Shown one piece after another: positions 44,684 to 53,623 of a stretch of DNA of 64,000 nucleotides. The DNA is taken from positions 124,001-188,000 of the forward strand of contig NZ_BMLT01000001.1 of NCBI RefSeq assembly GCF_014645375.1, read 5' to 3'. A program made the position numbers and the translations under genes. Below the pieces are notes generated by a model, which searched no databases, was not told the DNA's origin, and saw only the letters and a program-made list of their open reading frames with translations. Positions within the stretch are counted from its first letter, which is position 1, and each line of letters opens with the position of its first letter. Source of the DNA: Marinobacterium nitratireducens (GTDB lineage Bacteria > Pseudomonadota > Gammaproteobacteria > Pseudomonadales > Balneatricaceae).

Positions 44684-45304
44684 TTACCGCTTGTTGGTGT
44701 ATTCGGAATGGGTCTTGCCGAGCGCCTGGAGATAGGTGACCAGAGCGTCGATCTCGTACTTGCCGTTCACTTCGTCGGCAGCGTTGGCGATCTGCTCGTC
44801 GGTGTACGGTACGCCCATCTTGCGCATGACTTCCATCTTCTTGGCGGTATCGGCGCCGCTGACGCGGTTGGTGAACAGCCACGGGTAGGACGGCATCTTC
44901 GACTCGGGCACGACGTCGCGCGGGTTGTACAGGTGCGCGCGGTGCCAGTCGTCGGAGTAGCGGCCGCCGACACGGTCAAGGTCCGGCCCGGTACGCTTGG
45001 AGCCCCACAGGAACGGGTGTTCCCAGACGTCTTCGTTGGCGGTCGAGTAGTGACCGTAACGCTCGGTCTCGGCGCGGAACGGACGGATCATCTGGGTGTG
45101 GCAGACGTGGCAGCCTTCACGGATGTAGATGTCGCGGCCTTCAAGCTCCAGTGCCGAATACGGGCGCATGCCCTCGATCGGTTTGGTGGTGGACGAATGG
45201 AAGAACAGCGGCACGATCTCCGCCAGGCCGCCGCCGCTGATCACGAGGATGATCAGCAGCACCATCAGGCCGATGTTCTTTTCGATTGTTTCGTGTTTGA
45301 TCAT
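44684..45304 (-). CDS. ccoO: cbb3 oxidase monoheme subunit CcoO
   Basis: A 206-residue membrane-anchored cytochrome c. The N-terminal helix [24 protein letters not shown] is followed by the heme motif [21 protein letters not shown], diagnostic of FixO/CcoO, and ESKMPSYPW holds the Met ligand. It sits between ccoN (22 nt upstream) and ccoQ (7 nt downstream) and passes electrons from CcoP to CcoN. Confidence 0.97.
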   Translation of the reverse strand: MIKHETIEKNIGLMVLLIILVISGGGLAEIVPLFFHSSTTKPIEGMRPYSALELEGRDIYIREGCHVCHTQMIRPFRAETERYGHYSTANEDVWEHPFLWGSKRTGPDLDRVGGRYSDDWHRAHLYNPRDVVPESKMPSYPWLFTNRVSGADTAKKMEVMRKMGVPYTDEQIANAADEVNGKYEIDALVTYLQALGKTHSEYTNKR

Positions 45305-45325
45305 TGTGAATAGCTCCTATCGGCC

Positions 45326-46756
45326 TCAGGCTGGCTGCGCGGCCGTATCGGCGGCCGGCGCACGGCTGCCCTTGCGAACGGTCTGCCAGGTGTTGAATGC
45401 CATCAGCAGCATGCCGGTCAGGAAGAAGGCGCCACCCATCCAGCGGACGAAGTAGCCCGGGTGGCTGGCCGCGAGCGCTTCGACGAAGCTGTAGGTCAGG
45501 GTGCCGTCTTCGTTGACCGCGCGCCACATCAGGCCCTGCAGGATGCCGTTGACCCACATTGCGCAGATGTAGAGAACGGTACCGATGGTGGCGAGCCAGA
45601 AGTGAACGTTGATCAGGCCGACGGAGTACATCTGTGCCTTGCCCCAGAGGCGCGGGATCATGTGGTAGATGGCGCCAATGGAGATCATGGCAACCCAGCC
45701 CAGAGCGCCGGCGTGTACGTGACCGACGGTCCAGTCGGTGTTGTGGGACAGCGCGTTGACGGTCTTGATGGACATCATCGGGCCTTCGAAGGTGGACATG
45801 CCGTAGAAGGACAGGGATACCACCAGGAAGCGCAGGATCGGGTCGGTGCGCAGTTTGTGCCAGGCGCCTGACAGCGTCATCATGCCGTTGATCATGCCGC
45901 CCCAGGACGGCGCCAGCAGGATGATGGACATGACCATGGCGACGGACTGGGTCCAGTCAGGCAGCGCGGAGTAATGCAGGTGGTGGCCGCCGGCCCAGAT
46001 GTAGGTGGCGATCAGCGCCCAGAAATGGACGATGGACAGGCGGTAGGAGTAGATCGGGCGCTCTGCCTGCTTCGGTACGAAGTAGTACATCATGCCCAGG
46101 AAGCCGGCGGTCAGGAAGAAGCCAACGGCATTGTGGCCATACCACCACTGTACCATGGCGTCGACAGCGCCCGGGTAGACGGAATAGGACTTGAACGCCG
46201 AGACCGGGATCGCCAGGCTGTTGACGATGTGCAGGACCGCCACCGTGATGATGAAGGCCATGTAGAACCAGTTACCGACATAGATGTGGGAGGTCTTGCG
46301 CAGCTTGACCGTTCCCAGGAATACGATGCCGTAGGCAATCCAGACCAGCGCGATCAGAATGTCGATCGGCCATTCCAGTTCGGCGTATTCCTTGGAAGAC
46401 GTCAGGCCCATCGGCAGGGTGATGATCGCCGAGACGATAACCGCCTGCCAGCCCCAGAAGGTAAAGGAGGCAAGAGCGTCGGAGAACAGCCGTACCTGAC
46501 AGGTACGCTGAACGACGTAGTAGGAAGTGGCGAAGAGGGCACATCCGCCGAAGGCGAAGATGACCGCGTTGGTGTGAAGCGGACGGATGCGTCCGTAGGT
46601 CAGCCAGGGGGTATCGAAGTTCAGCGCAGGCCAGACCAGCTGGGCTGCGATCAGGACACCGACGGCCATACCGACAATGCCCCAGACCACCGTCATGATG
46701 GCGAACTGCCGGACCACCCTGTAATTATACGTCGGGTGTTCAGTTGCTGTGCTCAT
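45326..46756 (-). CDS. ccoN: cbb3 oxidase catalytic subunit CcoN
   Basis: A 476-residue heme-copper oxidase subunit with twelve helices that reduces oxygen to water with high affinity. Ligand-bearing segments are intact: [14 protein letters not shown] (low-spin heme), [11 protein letters not shown] (CuB His plus the cross-linked Tyr region), [13 protein letters not shown] (CuB His pair) and [14 protein letters not shown] (heme ligands). The gene heads ccoNOQP. The leader is long: the best -10 (TATAAT at 46896-46891) is 135 nt upstream, with an FNR-type box about 170 nt further out. Confidence 0.98.
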   Translation of the reverse strand: MSTATEHPTYNYRVVRQFAIMTVVWGIVGMAVGVLIAAQLVWPALNFDTPWLTYGRIRPLHTNAVIFAFGGCALFATSYYVVQRTCQVRLFSDALASFTFWGWQAVIVSAIITLPMGLTSSKEYAELEWPIDILIALVWIAYGIVFLGTVKLRKTSHIYVGNWFYMAFIITVAVLHIVNSLAIPVSAFKSYSVYPGAVDAMVQWWYGHNAVGFFLTAGFLGMMYYFVPKQAERPIYSYRLSIVHFWALIATYIWAGGHHLHYSALPDWTQSVAMVMSIILLAPSWGGMINGMMTLSGAWHKLRTDPILRFLVVSLSFYGMSTFEGPMMSIKTVNALSHNTDWTVGHVHAGALGWVAMISIGAIYHMIPRLWGKAQMYSVGLINVHFWLATIGTVLYICAMWVNGILQGLMWRAVNEDGTLTYSFVEALAASHPGYFVRWMGGAFFLTGMLLMAFNTWQTVRKGSRAPAADTAAQPA

Positions 46757-47110
46757 GTCAGGCTCTCATCAACAAGCTAATGGATAGGTAAATTCGTTCC
46801 GGCGGCAATTATCTGGGAACATTCCAGTGTTTTCAATGAGCTGTAGGTTTTAGATGCGGTACTTTGTCGCACCCCGCCGCGGGGGCATTAATTATAGATC
46901 AACACTTGCATTTTTAATGCTTGTTTTTATAAGTCTATGATATATAAGTGAAATTGTTTTAACGGCCGGGGGCGGTGCCGGTGCTGTCGCGTCGCTGTTA
47001 TCCGTCATGCGCGGGCTGCGGGGGGAATTTACCGGCGCCTGTGGCATGGAAATATTGCGATTGTTTGATACAGGTCAAGCGCCGCCGCAAGGCGGTCAGA
47101 GGGTAGGATT
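46757..47110. promoter_or_regulatory. ccoN/hydrolase divergent regulatory region
   Basis: The 354-nt gap holds no gene. It contains a perfect TATAAT on the minus strand (46896-46891) with a TTGAT half-site just before it and no good -35, so an activator-dependent ccoN promoter is likely. The stretch 46880-46960 is very AT-rich. An FNR/ANR box lies at 47065-47078. Confidence 0.6.
47065..47078. promoter_or_regulatory. FNR/ANR box between ccoN and the alpha/beta hydrolase
   Basis: TTGATACAGGTCAA (minus: TTGACCTGTATCAA) matches TTGAT-N4-ATCAA at 9 of 10 fixed positions and is the same variant as the hemN box. It is centred about 40 nt before the hydrolase GTG but about 315 nt from the ccoN ATG, so which gene it controls is not clear. 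Confidence 0.65.
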
Positions 47111-47719
47111 GTGCATTTAATAACCGGAAGGCCCGATCGAGGCCGCATATTGTTTGCCCACGGCGCAGGCGCGCCGATGGACTCGGAATTCATGGATACC
47201 GTCGCCGGGGGGCTTTCCGCGCGGGGCTTCGAGGTGGTGCGCTTCGAATTTCCGTACATGCAGGCGCGGCGCGCGGACGGGCGCAAGCGCCCGCCCAACC
47301 CCATGCCGAAACTGCTGGCGGCCTTTGCCGAGGAGGTGGCGGCGCTGGACGACGGTGTGCCGCTGTGGCTGGCGGGGAAGTCGATGGGCGGTCGTGTCGC
47401 GACCCTGCTGCTGGAACAGACGCAGGCCGAAGGGGCACTGGTATTCGGCTACCCCTTTTATGCGGCCGGCCGTCCGGAAAAGCCGCGCACCGAGCATCTG
47501 GAATCCATGTCGCGGCCGGTGCATATCTTCCAGGGTACCCGGGATCCCATGGGGTCCCGCGAGCGCGTCGAGGGTTACCGCCTGTCGCCACAGGTGCACC
47601 TGCACTGGTGCGAGGACGGCGACCACGACCTCAAGCCCCGCAAGGCGTCGGGCCTGACGCAGCGCCAGCATCTCGAGGCGGTGTTCGACTCGGTTCTGGA
47701 CATCTGCGCGGCAGGCTGA
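47111..47719 (+). CDS. Alpha/beta-fold hydrolase (KANL3/Tex30-like family)
   Basis: A 202-residue hydrolase-fold protein starting at GTG 47111 (MHLITGRPDRGRILFAHGAGAPMDS). The nucleophile elbow is GKSMGGR (Ser near residue 90), and GTRDPMG and EDGDHDLKPRK carry the Asp and His of a catalytic triad. This is the short family related to human KANL3/Tex30. No substrate is known. It is divergent from ccoN and has an FNR-type box 40 nt before its start, so it could be induced at low oxygen. AGGATT precedes the GTG. Confidence 0.85.
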   Translation: MHLITGRPDRGRILFAHGAGAPMDSEFMDTVAGGLSARGFEVVRFEFPYMQARRADGRKRPPNPMPKLLAAFAEEVAALDDGVPLWLAGKSMGGRVATLLLEQTQAEGALVFGYPFYAAGRPEKPRTEHLESMSRPVHIFQGTRDPMGSRERVEGYRLSPQVHLHWCEDGDHDLKPRKASGLTQRQHLEAVFDSVLDICAAG

Positions 47720-47854
47720 GCCTGCATGTTAGCGCAAAGGGGAATTGCTGCGTTGCATGAAGCCTTTGGTGGCGGCGACGAAGATGGGTTATGCCGCGGT
47801 AGGCCCGCTGCCAATCGATAGCGACTGTCATTGCGGCTCCACCCATCCTACCTT

Positions 47855-47910
47855 CTCACCACTCACCACTCACCACTCACCACTCACCACTCACCACTCA
47901 CCACTCACCA
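47855..47910. repeat. Eight perfect CTCACCA heptamers abutting a stop codon
   Basis: CTCACCA is repeated exactly eight times (56 bp) and ends at the base before the stop codon of the ABM gene (TAG, 47913-47911). On the minus strand the gene therefore runs TAG followed by TGGTGAG eight times. Copy number is probably variable. The rest of 47720-47854 holds nothing recognisable. Confidence 0.9.
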
Positions 47911-48192
47911 CTAGTGTTCCAGCAGTGTGATCTTCTCGGCGGTTTTCAGCATCGGGTTGATGGTCGCCATCATGTCGAGACGCTGCGAAGACTGCGCCCA
48001 GCGCTGCCAGTCCGCGAGGGTTCGGTAGGTTGCGAGGATTACGCGGTGTTCGGGGTCGTCGACATCATGGAGTGCTTCGCCGGAAATGAATCCGTGCGCC
48101 TGCATCGCCTTCACCAGGGTTTCGCGTGCGGCTTTTTCATAGTGCTCGATCAGTCCGTCTGCAACATGACGTTCAATCAACACACGTATCAT
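47911..48192 (-). CDS. Antibiotic biosynthesis monooxygenase (ABM) domain protein
   Basis: A 93-residue single ABM/dimeric alpha-beta barrel domain: MIRVLIERHVADGLIEHYEKA, then HGFISGEALHDVDDPEHRVILATYRT. The fold includes monooxygenases and heme-degrading proteins, but small stand-alone members are mostly uncharacterised. No heme-ligand Asn motif of IsdG type is evident. Eight CTCACCA repeats follow its stop directly. It is divergent from tusA. Function not predicted. Confidence 0.8.
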   Translation of the reverse strand: MIRVLIERHVADGLIEHYEKAARETLVKAMQAHGFISGEALHDVDDPEHRVILATYRTLADWQRWAQSSQRLDMMATINPMLKTAEKITLLEH

Positions 48193-48395
48193 CGGTGTAT
48201 CTCCCTTGAGCTTTCCTGTTCTCTAAGCGTAATAAGAAAGCGGGCAAGCGCAACCCGGGCCGTACCAATTGCGTGTGTCAACAGCTGTTGTCCGGCCTTG
48301 TCCTGGCGGGAGCCCCGGCGTCCAGGTCTGGCGCTTTCTCTGGCCGGGCATATTTGCGACAATGGCCGGGTTCGACAATAACGGGGAACTGAAAG

Positions 48396-48635
48396 GTGAC
48401 GATCAAGCCCGATCATGTGATGGATGCCTGCGGACTCTTTTGTCCGGAGCCTGTAATGCTGCTGCATAACCGCGTACGCGAACTGGCGCCGGGCGAGGTG
48501 TTGCAGGTGCTGGCCACGGATCCGTCGACACAGCGGGATATCCCGAAGTTCTGTAATTTTCTGGGGCACGAGCTGCTGGCCCAGGAGGTCGAGTCGGACC
48601 AGTACAGTTATCTGATTCGCAAGGGAGCCGGTTGA
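48396..48635 (+). CDS. tusA: Sulfur carrier TusA
   Basis: A 79-residue sulfur-relay protein starting at GTG 48396 ([21 protein letters not shown]). The CPxP motif FCPEPVM gives the persulfide cysteine C16; C12 is a second nearby thiol. TusA passes sulfur from IscS to TusBCD/E for 2-thiouridine at U34 and to molybdenum-cofactor enzymes. Its TGA overlaps the proQ TTG start by three bases (TTG at 48632, stop 48633-48635), so proQ is translationally coupled. The gene is close to trxC but separated by proQ. Confidence 0.94.
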   Translation: MTIKPDHVMDACGLFCPEPVMLLHNRVRELAPGEVLQVLATDPSTQRDIPKFCNFLGHELLAQEVESDQYSYLIRKGAG

Positions 48636-49219
48636 AGTTGGCCAGTCTGGATGTAAACAGTGCGATCGCACAGACCGAGCAGCTGCTCGGCGAGCTCGAT
48701 CAGCTACTCGAAGCGCGCGAACGGGGGCGCGAACAGCAAAAAATGCAACAGTCCGAGAGCAGTAAAGTGAACGAAGCCACGACGACCGAAAGTGCCAAGG
48801 CGAAGCCGAAGTCGAAAAACCGCGCTGCCAACCAGGCAGCGGTGCAGTTGCTGATCGACACCTATCCGAAGACGTTCAGCCGCAGCCAGGTGCGTCCCCT
48901 CAAGATCGGTATTCAGGAAGATCTGCTGGCCGACGACAAGGTCTCCAAGAACAAGATCAAGCGTGCGCTGGCGTCCTACGTCCGCAGCCTGGCCTACTAC
49001 CGCAGTCTGCAGGCCGGCGCCGATCGCATCGACCTGAACGGCGCTGCGGCCGGTCAGGTGAGCGACCAGGAGGCAGAGCACGCCAAAGGCAAGCTCAAGG
49101 AGCTGAACCGTCAGCGCCGGGAGCGCGAAAAGCAGCGTCGTCAGGATGAACGCGAGCGTGAAAAGAGCGAGCGTATCAATAACAAGCTCGAGCAGCTGAT
49201 GCAGCTCAACAAGCGCTGA
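48632..49219 (+). CDS. proQ: ProQ/FinO-family RNA chaperone
   Basis: A 195-residue protein with a ProQ/FinO domain at about 65-145 ([31 protein letters not shown] and [17 protein letters not shown]). A flexible charged N-terminus precedes it, and a long Arg/Glu-rich coiled coil follows ([15 protein letters not shown]), with no canonical C-terminal Tudor-like domain. The start is TTG at 48632, overlapping the tusA stop; AAGGGAG lies four nt before it. ProQ-type proteins bind structured RNAs and stabilise sRNAs and mRNA 3' ends. A 15-bp hairpin terminates the unit downstream. Confidence 0.88.
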   Translation: MKLASLDVNSAIAQTEQLLGELDQLLEARERGREQQKMQQSESSKVNEATTTESAKAKPKSKNRAANQAAVQLLIDTYPKTFSRSQVRPLKIGIQEDLLADDKVSKNKIKRALASYVRSLAYYRSLQAGADRIDLNGAAAGQVSDQEAEHAKGKLKELNRQRREREKQRRQDEREREKSERINNKLEQLMQLNKR

Positions 49220-49288
49220 GCGCGCCCTCAGGGTGCCGGCGCGTCCGGCACTTGAAATACCCCTCCGGGCCCCCCAGATAATGGAGAG

Positions 49289-49322
49289 ACTGCCTGCAGA
49301 TCCCGAGGGATCTGCAGGCAGT
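49289..49322 (+). terminator. Very stable hairpin between proQ and trxC
   Basis: ACTGCCTGCAGATCC and GGATCTGCAGGCAGT are perfect 15-bp arms around a CGAG tetraloop, followed by GTTTCATT. The T-run is weak, so it may be a terminator for tusA-proQ or a processing/stability element. Confidence 0.65.
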
Positions 49323-49355
49323 GTTTCATTCGCGCCTGCGCCGGGAGGTCACGCC

Positions 49356-49784
49356 TTGTCCCAGATCCTCAGTATCAGCTGCCCGCACTGCGTCGTCACC
49401 AACCGCGTGCCGTCCGAGCGGCTGGCACAGTCGCCCCGGTGCGGGCGCTGCAAGCAACCCCTTTTCACGGGCATCCCGGCCGAGCTGTCGGTGCAGGAGT
49501 TCGACCGCCTGGTGGCTTCTACCGACATTCCGGTGGTAGTGGACTTCTGGGCCGAGTGGTGCGGACCCTGCAAAATGATGGCACCGGTCTTCGCCGCTGT
49601 TGCGGCCCGGCTCGAGCCGCATTACCGCTTCGTCAAGATCAACACCGAGCAGGCGCCGGCGCTGGCGCAGCGCTTTGGCATCCGCAGTATCCCGACCCTG
49701 ATGGTGCTGAAAAACGGCCGTGAGGTCGCGCGGCAGGCCGGCGCCCTCGATCAGCGCAGCCTGGAGCACTGGCTGCGCGGCTAA
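49356..49784 (+). CDS. trxC: Thioredoxin 2
   Basis: A 142-residue thioredoxin with an N-terminal zinc finger: C9-P-H-C12 and C29-G-R-C32, then the redox site W-C69-G-P-C72 in FWAEWCGPCKMMAP. The start is TTG at 49356 (LSQILSISCPHC), with GGGAGG seven nt before it; this fits the family's length (139 in E. coli). A longer frame from 49233 runs through the upstream hairpin and is rejected. TrxC is usually linked to oxidative stress. It is convergent with lapD, nine nt away. Confidence 0.93.
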   Translation: MSQILSISCPHCVVTNRVPSERLAQSPRCGRCKQPLFTGIPAELSVQEFDRLVASTDIPVVVDFWAEWCGPCKMMAPVFAAVAARLEPHYRFVKINTEQAPALAQRFGIRSIPTLMVLKNGREVARQAGALDQRSLEHWLRG

Positions 49785-49792
49785 TGTGCCTG

Positions 49793-51730
49793 TCAGTCCA
49801 GCGCCGTGGGAGCGCCGTGGAGGTAACCCTGGGCGCCGTCGACCTTCAGCTGCAGCAACTGGTCGAGCTGACTCTGGCGCTCGATGCGTTCGGCGTAGGC
49901 CCGGATGTCCAGGCTGTGCGCCACGCTGATCAGGCTGCTGACGAAGAAGCGGTCCTGCGCTTCTTCGTCTACACCGCGTGAGAGCGAACCGTCGATCTTG
50001 ATGTAGTCCGGCTGCAGGCGATAGAGGTATCCAAAGCCGCTCGGGTGCACACCGAAATTGTCGACGCCGAAGGGACAGCCCAGGGTTTGCAGGGCGCTGC
50101 GCAGCGCCTCGATGCCCTCGAGGTTGTTCAGTACCGATGTCTCGTTTATCTCGATGCAGAAGCGCTCGCGCTGTTCCAGTGAGCTCAGGCGCTGCAGCAG
50201 CCAGTCGTGGAAGCCAAGATCCTGAACGGCTTCATTGGACAGGTTGATGGCGATCGCATCCCGATGGGACTGCAGGTGGCTCAGAACGTGTTCCACCACG
50301 GCACGGTCCAGTTCCACCATCAGGCCCAGTTCCCGCACCACGCTGATGAACTCGCCGGCGCTGCAGGGTTCGTTTTCACGGTTCAGGATGCGGGCGAAAA
50401 CCTCTTTGTGCAGCGGGTCCCCGGTGCTATCCAGCACCGGCTGCGCCTGCAGAAATATCTGCCGGTTGCCGATGGCGGTGGCGACATGCTGCTGCCAGCT
50501 TTCGTCGATTCTTTCGGCTTCCTGCTGCAGGTGGTGCTGTTCGCGACGACCGGTCCGTTCGGCCTCCTCCAGTGCCAGTCGGGCATTGGCTAGCAACTGG
50601 GAGGCGTGGCTGCGGTCGCTGCCGTGGGCAATACCCAGACGCACCGGTGCCTCTGCGGTCTGGCTGCCCTGCAGCAGCTGCCGGTAATCCCGGTCGAGTG
50701 CGCCAAGCAGGCTGTCGTTCAGGCGGTGCAGGGTTTCTGGCGGCAGGCGCCGGATCAGCAGCACGAAGTCTGCGCCGGTAAGCCGTCCGATGATGTGCGG
50801 GCCTGCGCTGTCTGCGTTCTGGCGCAGGTGCTCGGCCACCCGGCGGATGAAGTTGTTGGTCTTTTCCTGTCCGAGTTCGCGGTTGAGTTCCTGCAGCCGG
50901 CCGATGCGCAGATACAGCAGGGTGCAGGGGCCGAAGTCTTCGCGCTGATCGAGGCGGTCGCCCAGCTGGGCCTGGGTGGCGCGGGCATTGGGCAGGCCGG
51001 TCAGCTCGTCCTGGTAGGCGCTGCGTCTGAGTTCCTCGATGTTGTGGCTCTGTTCCTCGAACATCTGGTGCACCTGGCGCACCATCTGGTTCATTGCCAG
51101 CACCACCCGGCGCAGTTCCCGGGTATGGGGTACACGCGGTTGCTCGATATAGCGTTTTTCGCTCAGCGCCTGCGCCTGCTGTTCGACGCGTTTGAGCGGT
51201 CGCAGTATCAGCCGTACCAGCGACGTGATCAGCAGGGTGGCGCCGAGGGCCAGCAGCACGAACATCACCAGCATCACCTTGGCGGTTTTCCAGTAGGCCT
51301 CGTAGGCGTAGCCCGGGTGGCCCTTGACGAAGATGCTGCCGGTCTTGCTCCAGCCGAAGGTGACTTCGCGCTGCATCGACGGCGGATTGATCTCGACCAG
51401 ATTGACGAACCACTGCGGCACGGTGTCTTCCACCACGGCGTCGACCGATTTGCTGAACAGGGTTTCGCCGTTTTCGGTGACCACGTCGATGCGGGCATAA
51501 AAGCCGCTGTCGAAGATGGCATTGACGGTCGTCTCGACCGTGGCGCGGTCGCGCTTGGCGATGTACGGCGCCAGATAAAGGCCGAGGTGGGTCGCGGTGT
51601 CCAGCGCATGGGACTCGAGCTGGTTGGTCAGCATGCGCTTGGACTGGTCGGACACGATGTACAGGGTTCCGCCGGTCAGGCCGAGCATGACCGCCAGGAT
51701 TGCGGCGATCAACTGGTTCACGAGAGACAT
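49793..51730 (-). CDS. lapD: c-di-GMP receptor LapD (degenerate GGDEF-EAL)
   Basis: A 645-residue inner-membrane receptor: TM1 (~5-30), periplasmic LapD/MoxY domain (~30-150), TM2 (~150-172), HAMP, then GGDEF and EAL domains that have both lost catalysis. The GGDEF site reads GRLTGADF and the EAL site KEVFARIL. LapD binds c-di-GMP through the EAL domain and sequesters the periplasmic protease LapG, so adhesin is retained when c-di-GMP is high. lapG lies just upstream (27 nt), supporting the assignment. No LapA-type adhesin gene is in the window. It ends convergently with trxC. Confidence 0.93.
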   Translation of the reverse strand: MSLVNQLIAAILAVMLGLTGGTLYIVSDQSKRMLTNQLESHALDTATHLGLYLAPYIAKRDRATVETTVNAIFDSGFYARIDVVTENGETLFSKSVDAVVEDTVPQWFVNLVEINPPSMQREVTFGWSKTGSIFVKGHPGYAYEAYWKTAKVMLVMFVLLALGATLLITSLVRLILRPLKRVEQQAQALSEKRYIEQPRVPHTRELRRVVLAMNQMVRQVHQMFEEQSHNIEELRRSAYQDELTGLPNARATQAQLGDRLDQREDFGPCTLLYLRIGRLQELNRELGQEKTNNFIRRVAEHLRQNADSAGPHIIGRLTGADFVLLIRRLPPETLHRLNDSLLGALDRDYRQLLQGSQTAEAPVRLGIAHGSDRSHASQLLANARLALEEAERTGRREQHHLQQEAERIDESWQQHVATAIGNRQIFLQAQPVLDSTGDPLHKEVFARILNRENEPCSAGEFISVVRELGLMVELDRAVVEHVLSHLQSHRDAIAINLSNEAVQDLGFHDWLLQRLSSLEQRERFCIEINETSVLNNLEGIEALRSALQTLGCPFGVDNFGVHPSGFGYLYRLQPDYIKIDGSLSRGVDEEAQDRFFVSSLISVAHSLDIRAYAERIERQSQLDQLLQLKVDGAQGYLHGAPTALD

Positions 51731-51757
51731 GGGGTTTTCCTTGGTCTGCAGGGCATC

Positions 51758-52459
51758 CTATTGTCCTATCCTTGATTGCAGCTGAACCCAGGGCTTGAGG
51801 CGGTCCGAGGTGCCGACCAGGTCGGCCCGCCGGCCCTTTTTCGAGAGCCAGAGGCTGTCACCGTTGAAGCTGTAAACGTGCTGCAGGTCGGGCCGCTGAT
51901 CGGCACTTTTTATGCCCGGCTTGAGGTTGTCGAGCACCAGCGGAATCTTGTCAGGCGCCTCGTAGTAGGTTAGCACCATGTGCGCCTGGTTATACTCCAG
52001 TGCCTTGACGTAGGCGATGCTCATTTTTTCGATCGGGACCCCGAGTTCGCGCAGGGTGTAGTACTTGGCGATCGAAAAGTCCTCGCAGTCGCCACCGTTG
52101 CTGACGAGGAACTCGACCGGCGTGGCCCAGTAGTCCTCTTTTTTCCAGTGCTCGATGTCGTCGACGAAACGTACCTGATTGAAAAACCGGTTGACCTCGC
52201 GCAGCTTGGTCATTTCGTCTGCGTCGGCAAGATCGTCCAGCAACTGCTGCCACCGGGTCAGGCGACGACGGGCGGATTCGCCGTAGGTGCGCGCCAGCTC
52301 GTTGATCTGCTCCTGGCTCAGGCGCACGCTGCCGCTGTCCGCGGCAAGCAGCGCAATACTGGCGGCGGCGGCGAAAGCAAGGCATAGAAACAGCGAAACC
52401 CGGAGCTTGCGCCCGGGTCGCTGCGATTCCCTTTGCTCTGCGTTAGGCATCGGTGCCAT
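51758..52459 (-). CDS. lapG: LapG-type periplasmic cysteine protease
   Basis: A 233-residue BTLCP-family transglutaminase-like protease. The start is set at the ATG at 52459, with AGGAAAG just before it; a TTG at 52486 is another option. The signal peptide follows the basic start (RVSLFLCLAFAAAASIALLA). The catalytic triad is C125 in NGGDCEDFSIAKYY, H160 in QAHMVLTYY and D177 in LVLDNLKPG. LapG cuts the N-terminal region of large adhesins near a TAAG site to release biofilms, and is controlled by LapD, the next gene. The calcium-binding residues cannot be placed with certainty. Confidence 0.92.
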   Translation of the reverse strand: MAPMPNAEQRESQRPGRKLRVSLFLCLAFAAAASIALLAADSGSVRLSQEQINELARTYGESARRRLTRWQQLLDDLADADEMTKLREVNRFFNQVRFVDDIEHWKKEDYWATPVEFLVSNGGDCEDFSIAKYYTLRELGVPIEKMSIAYVKALEYNQAHMVLTYYEAPDKIPLVLDNLKPGIKSADQRPDLQHVYSFNGDSLWLSKKGRRADLVGTSDRLKPWVQLQSRIGQ

Positions 52460-52559
52460 TGCTTTCCTGTGTCCTGTTGCTGTCAATAGTGGATCAGGAC
52501 GGTGGAAGTCTCAAGCCTGCTTCGGCGGGGACTGCGTGAGCCGTGAAACCCGGGGCAGT

Positions 52560-53540
52560 TCAGTTTCCGGGGCCGAACCTGTCGCGGTCGTGGGGCTTGT
52601 CCAGTTCCATGAGCGGGCCGGCCGGCACGATCCGGGTGGGATTGATCGTGGCGTGGCTGCCGTAATAGTGGTGCTTGATATGCCGGAAATCGGTGGTTTG
52701 CGCGATGCCCGGCTGCTGATACAGGTGGCGCAGGTAATTGGACAGGTTGGGGTAGTCGGCGATACGGCGCTGATTGGTCTTGAAGTGGCCGAAATAGACC
52801 GGATCGAAGCGCACCAGGGTGGTGAACAGGCGCCAGTCTGCCTCTGTGAGGTCATTTCCCGCCAGGTAGGCCTGTCGGGCCAGTCTCGCCTCGACCTCGT
52901 CGAGGGCCTCGAACAGCTCGCCAAACGCCTCCTCGTAGGCCTCCTGGCTGGTGGCGAAGCCGCAACGGTAGACGCCATTGTTGATGCCGGCGTATACCCG
53001 CTCGTTCACGGCGTCGATTTCCCGCCGCAGCGCCTTCGGGTAAAGGTCCGGACCTGCCGGCGCCAGCGCCGAGAACGCGCTGTTGAAAATGCGCAGAATA
53101 TCGGCGGATTCGTTGTTGACGATGGTCTCTTCCTTGCGGTCCCAGAGCACGGGTACCGTGACGCGGCCGCTGTAATCGGGGCGGGCGCGGGTGTACAGCT
53201 GGTGGTGAAAGCGGCTGTTGTACAGGGGGTCGCCAAGGGTGTAATGCGGGTTCTGGAATACCGGGTCCTGCCGGTATTCCCAGCCGTGCTCGAGCATCAG
53301 CGGGTGTACGCTGCTGATGCTGACGATGTTGTCGAGTCGCTTGAGCCTGTGGGCTATCAGGGTGCGGTGCGCCCAGGGGCAGGCGAGGGAAACATAGAGG
53401 TGGTAGCGGCCGGCCTCGGCGCGAAAAGGGCCTTCGCCGATGCGGTCACGAAACCGTGACTGGTCACGCTCGAAACGGCCGTTGTGGCTTTTGGTGTCGT
53501 ACCACTGGTCGTGCCAGTGTCCGTTGATCAACAGTCCCAT
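52560..53540 (-). CDS. yqjG: Glutathionyl-hydroquinone reductase (YqjG family)
   Basis: A 326-residue Xi-class glutathione transferase; E. coli YqjG is 328. The catalytic motif SLACPWAHRTLI gives the nucleophilic Cys; the N-terminal MGLLINGHWHDQWYD and C-terminal FDPVYFGHFKTNQRRI are family hallmarks. It reduces glutathionyl-hydroquinones. It follows azoR by 83 nt on the same strand, with a GC hairpin between. Both are quinone/xenobiotic defence genes, which suggests coordinated expression. Confidence 0.94.
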   Translation of the reverse strand: MGLLINGHWHDQWYDTKSHNGRFERDQSRFRDRIGEGPFRAEAGRYHLYVSLACPWAHRTLIAHRLKRLDNIVSISSVHPLMLEHGWEYRQDPVFQNPHYTLGDPLYNSRFHHQLYTRARPDYSGRVTVPVLWDRKEETIVNNESADILRIFNSAFSALAPAGPDLYPKALRREIDAVNERVYAGINNGVYRCGFATSQEAYEEAFGELFEALDEVEARLARQAYLAGNDLTEADWRLFTTLVRFDPVYFGHFKTNQRRIADYPNLSNYLRHLYQQPGIAQTTDFRHIKHHYYGSHATINPTRIVPAGPLMELDKPHDRDRFGPGN

Positions 53541-53571
53541 GCTGCCTCTCCTGTGCTTCCGGTTTCGGTTT

Positions 53572-53601
53572 GCCCGGCCGGGGTGCTTCCCGGGGCCGGG
53601 C
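53572..53601 (-). terminator. GC hairpin between azoR and yqjG
   Basis: GCCCGGCC and GGCCGGGC are perfect 8-bp arms around 14 nt, 22 nt past the azoR stop. No U-run, so it may be an attenuator or stability element. Confidence 0.4.
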
Positions 53602-53623
53602 GTTCAGGCGGTGCCGGGCGACC

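Noticed and set aside
47855-47910. CRISPR array
   Set aside because: The unit is 7 bp with no spacers and no cas genes; it is a tandem repeat.
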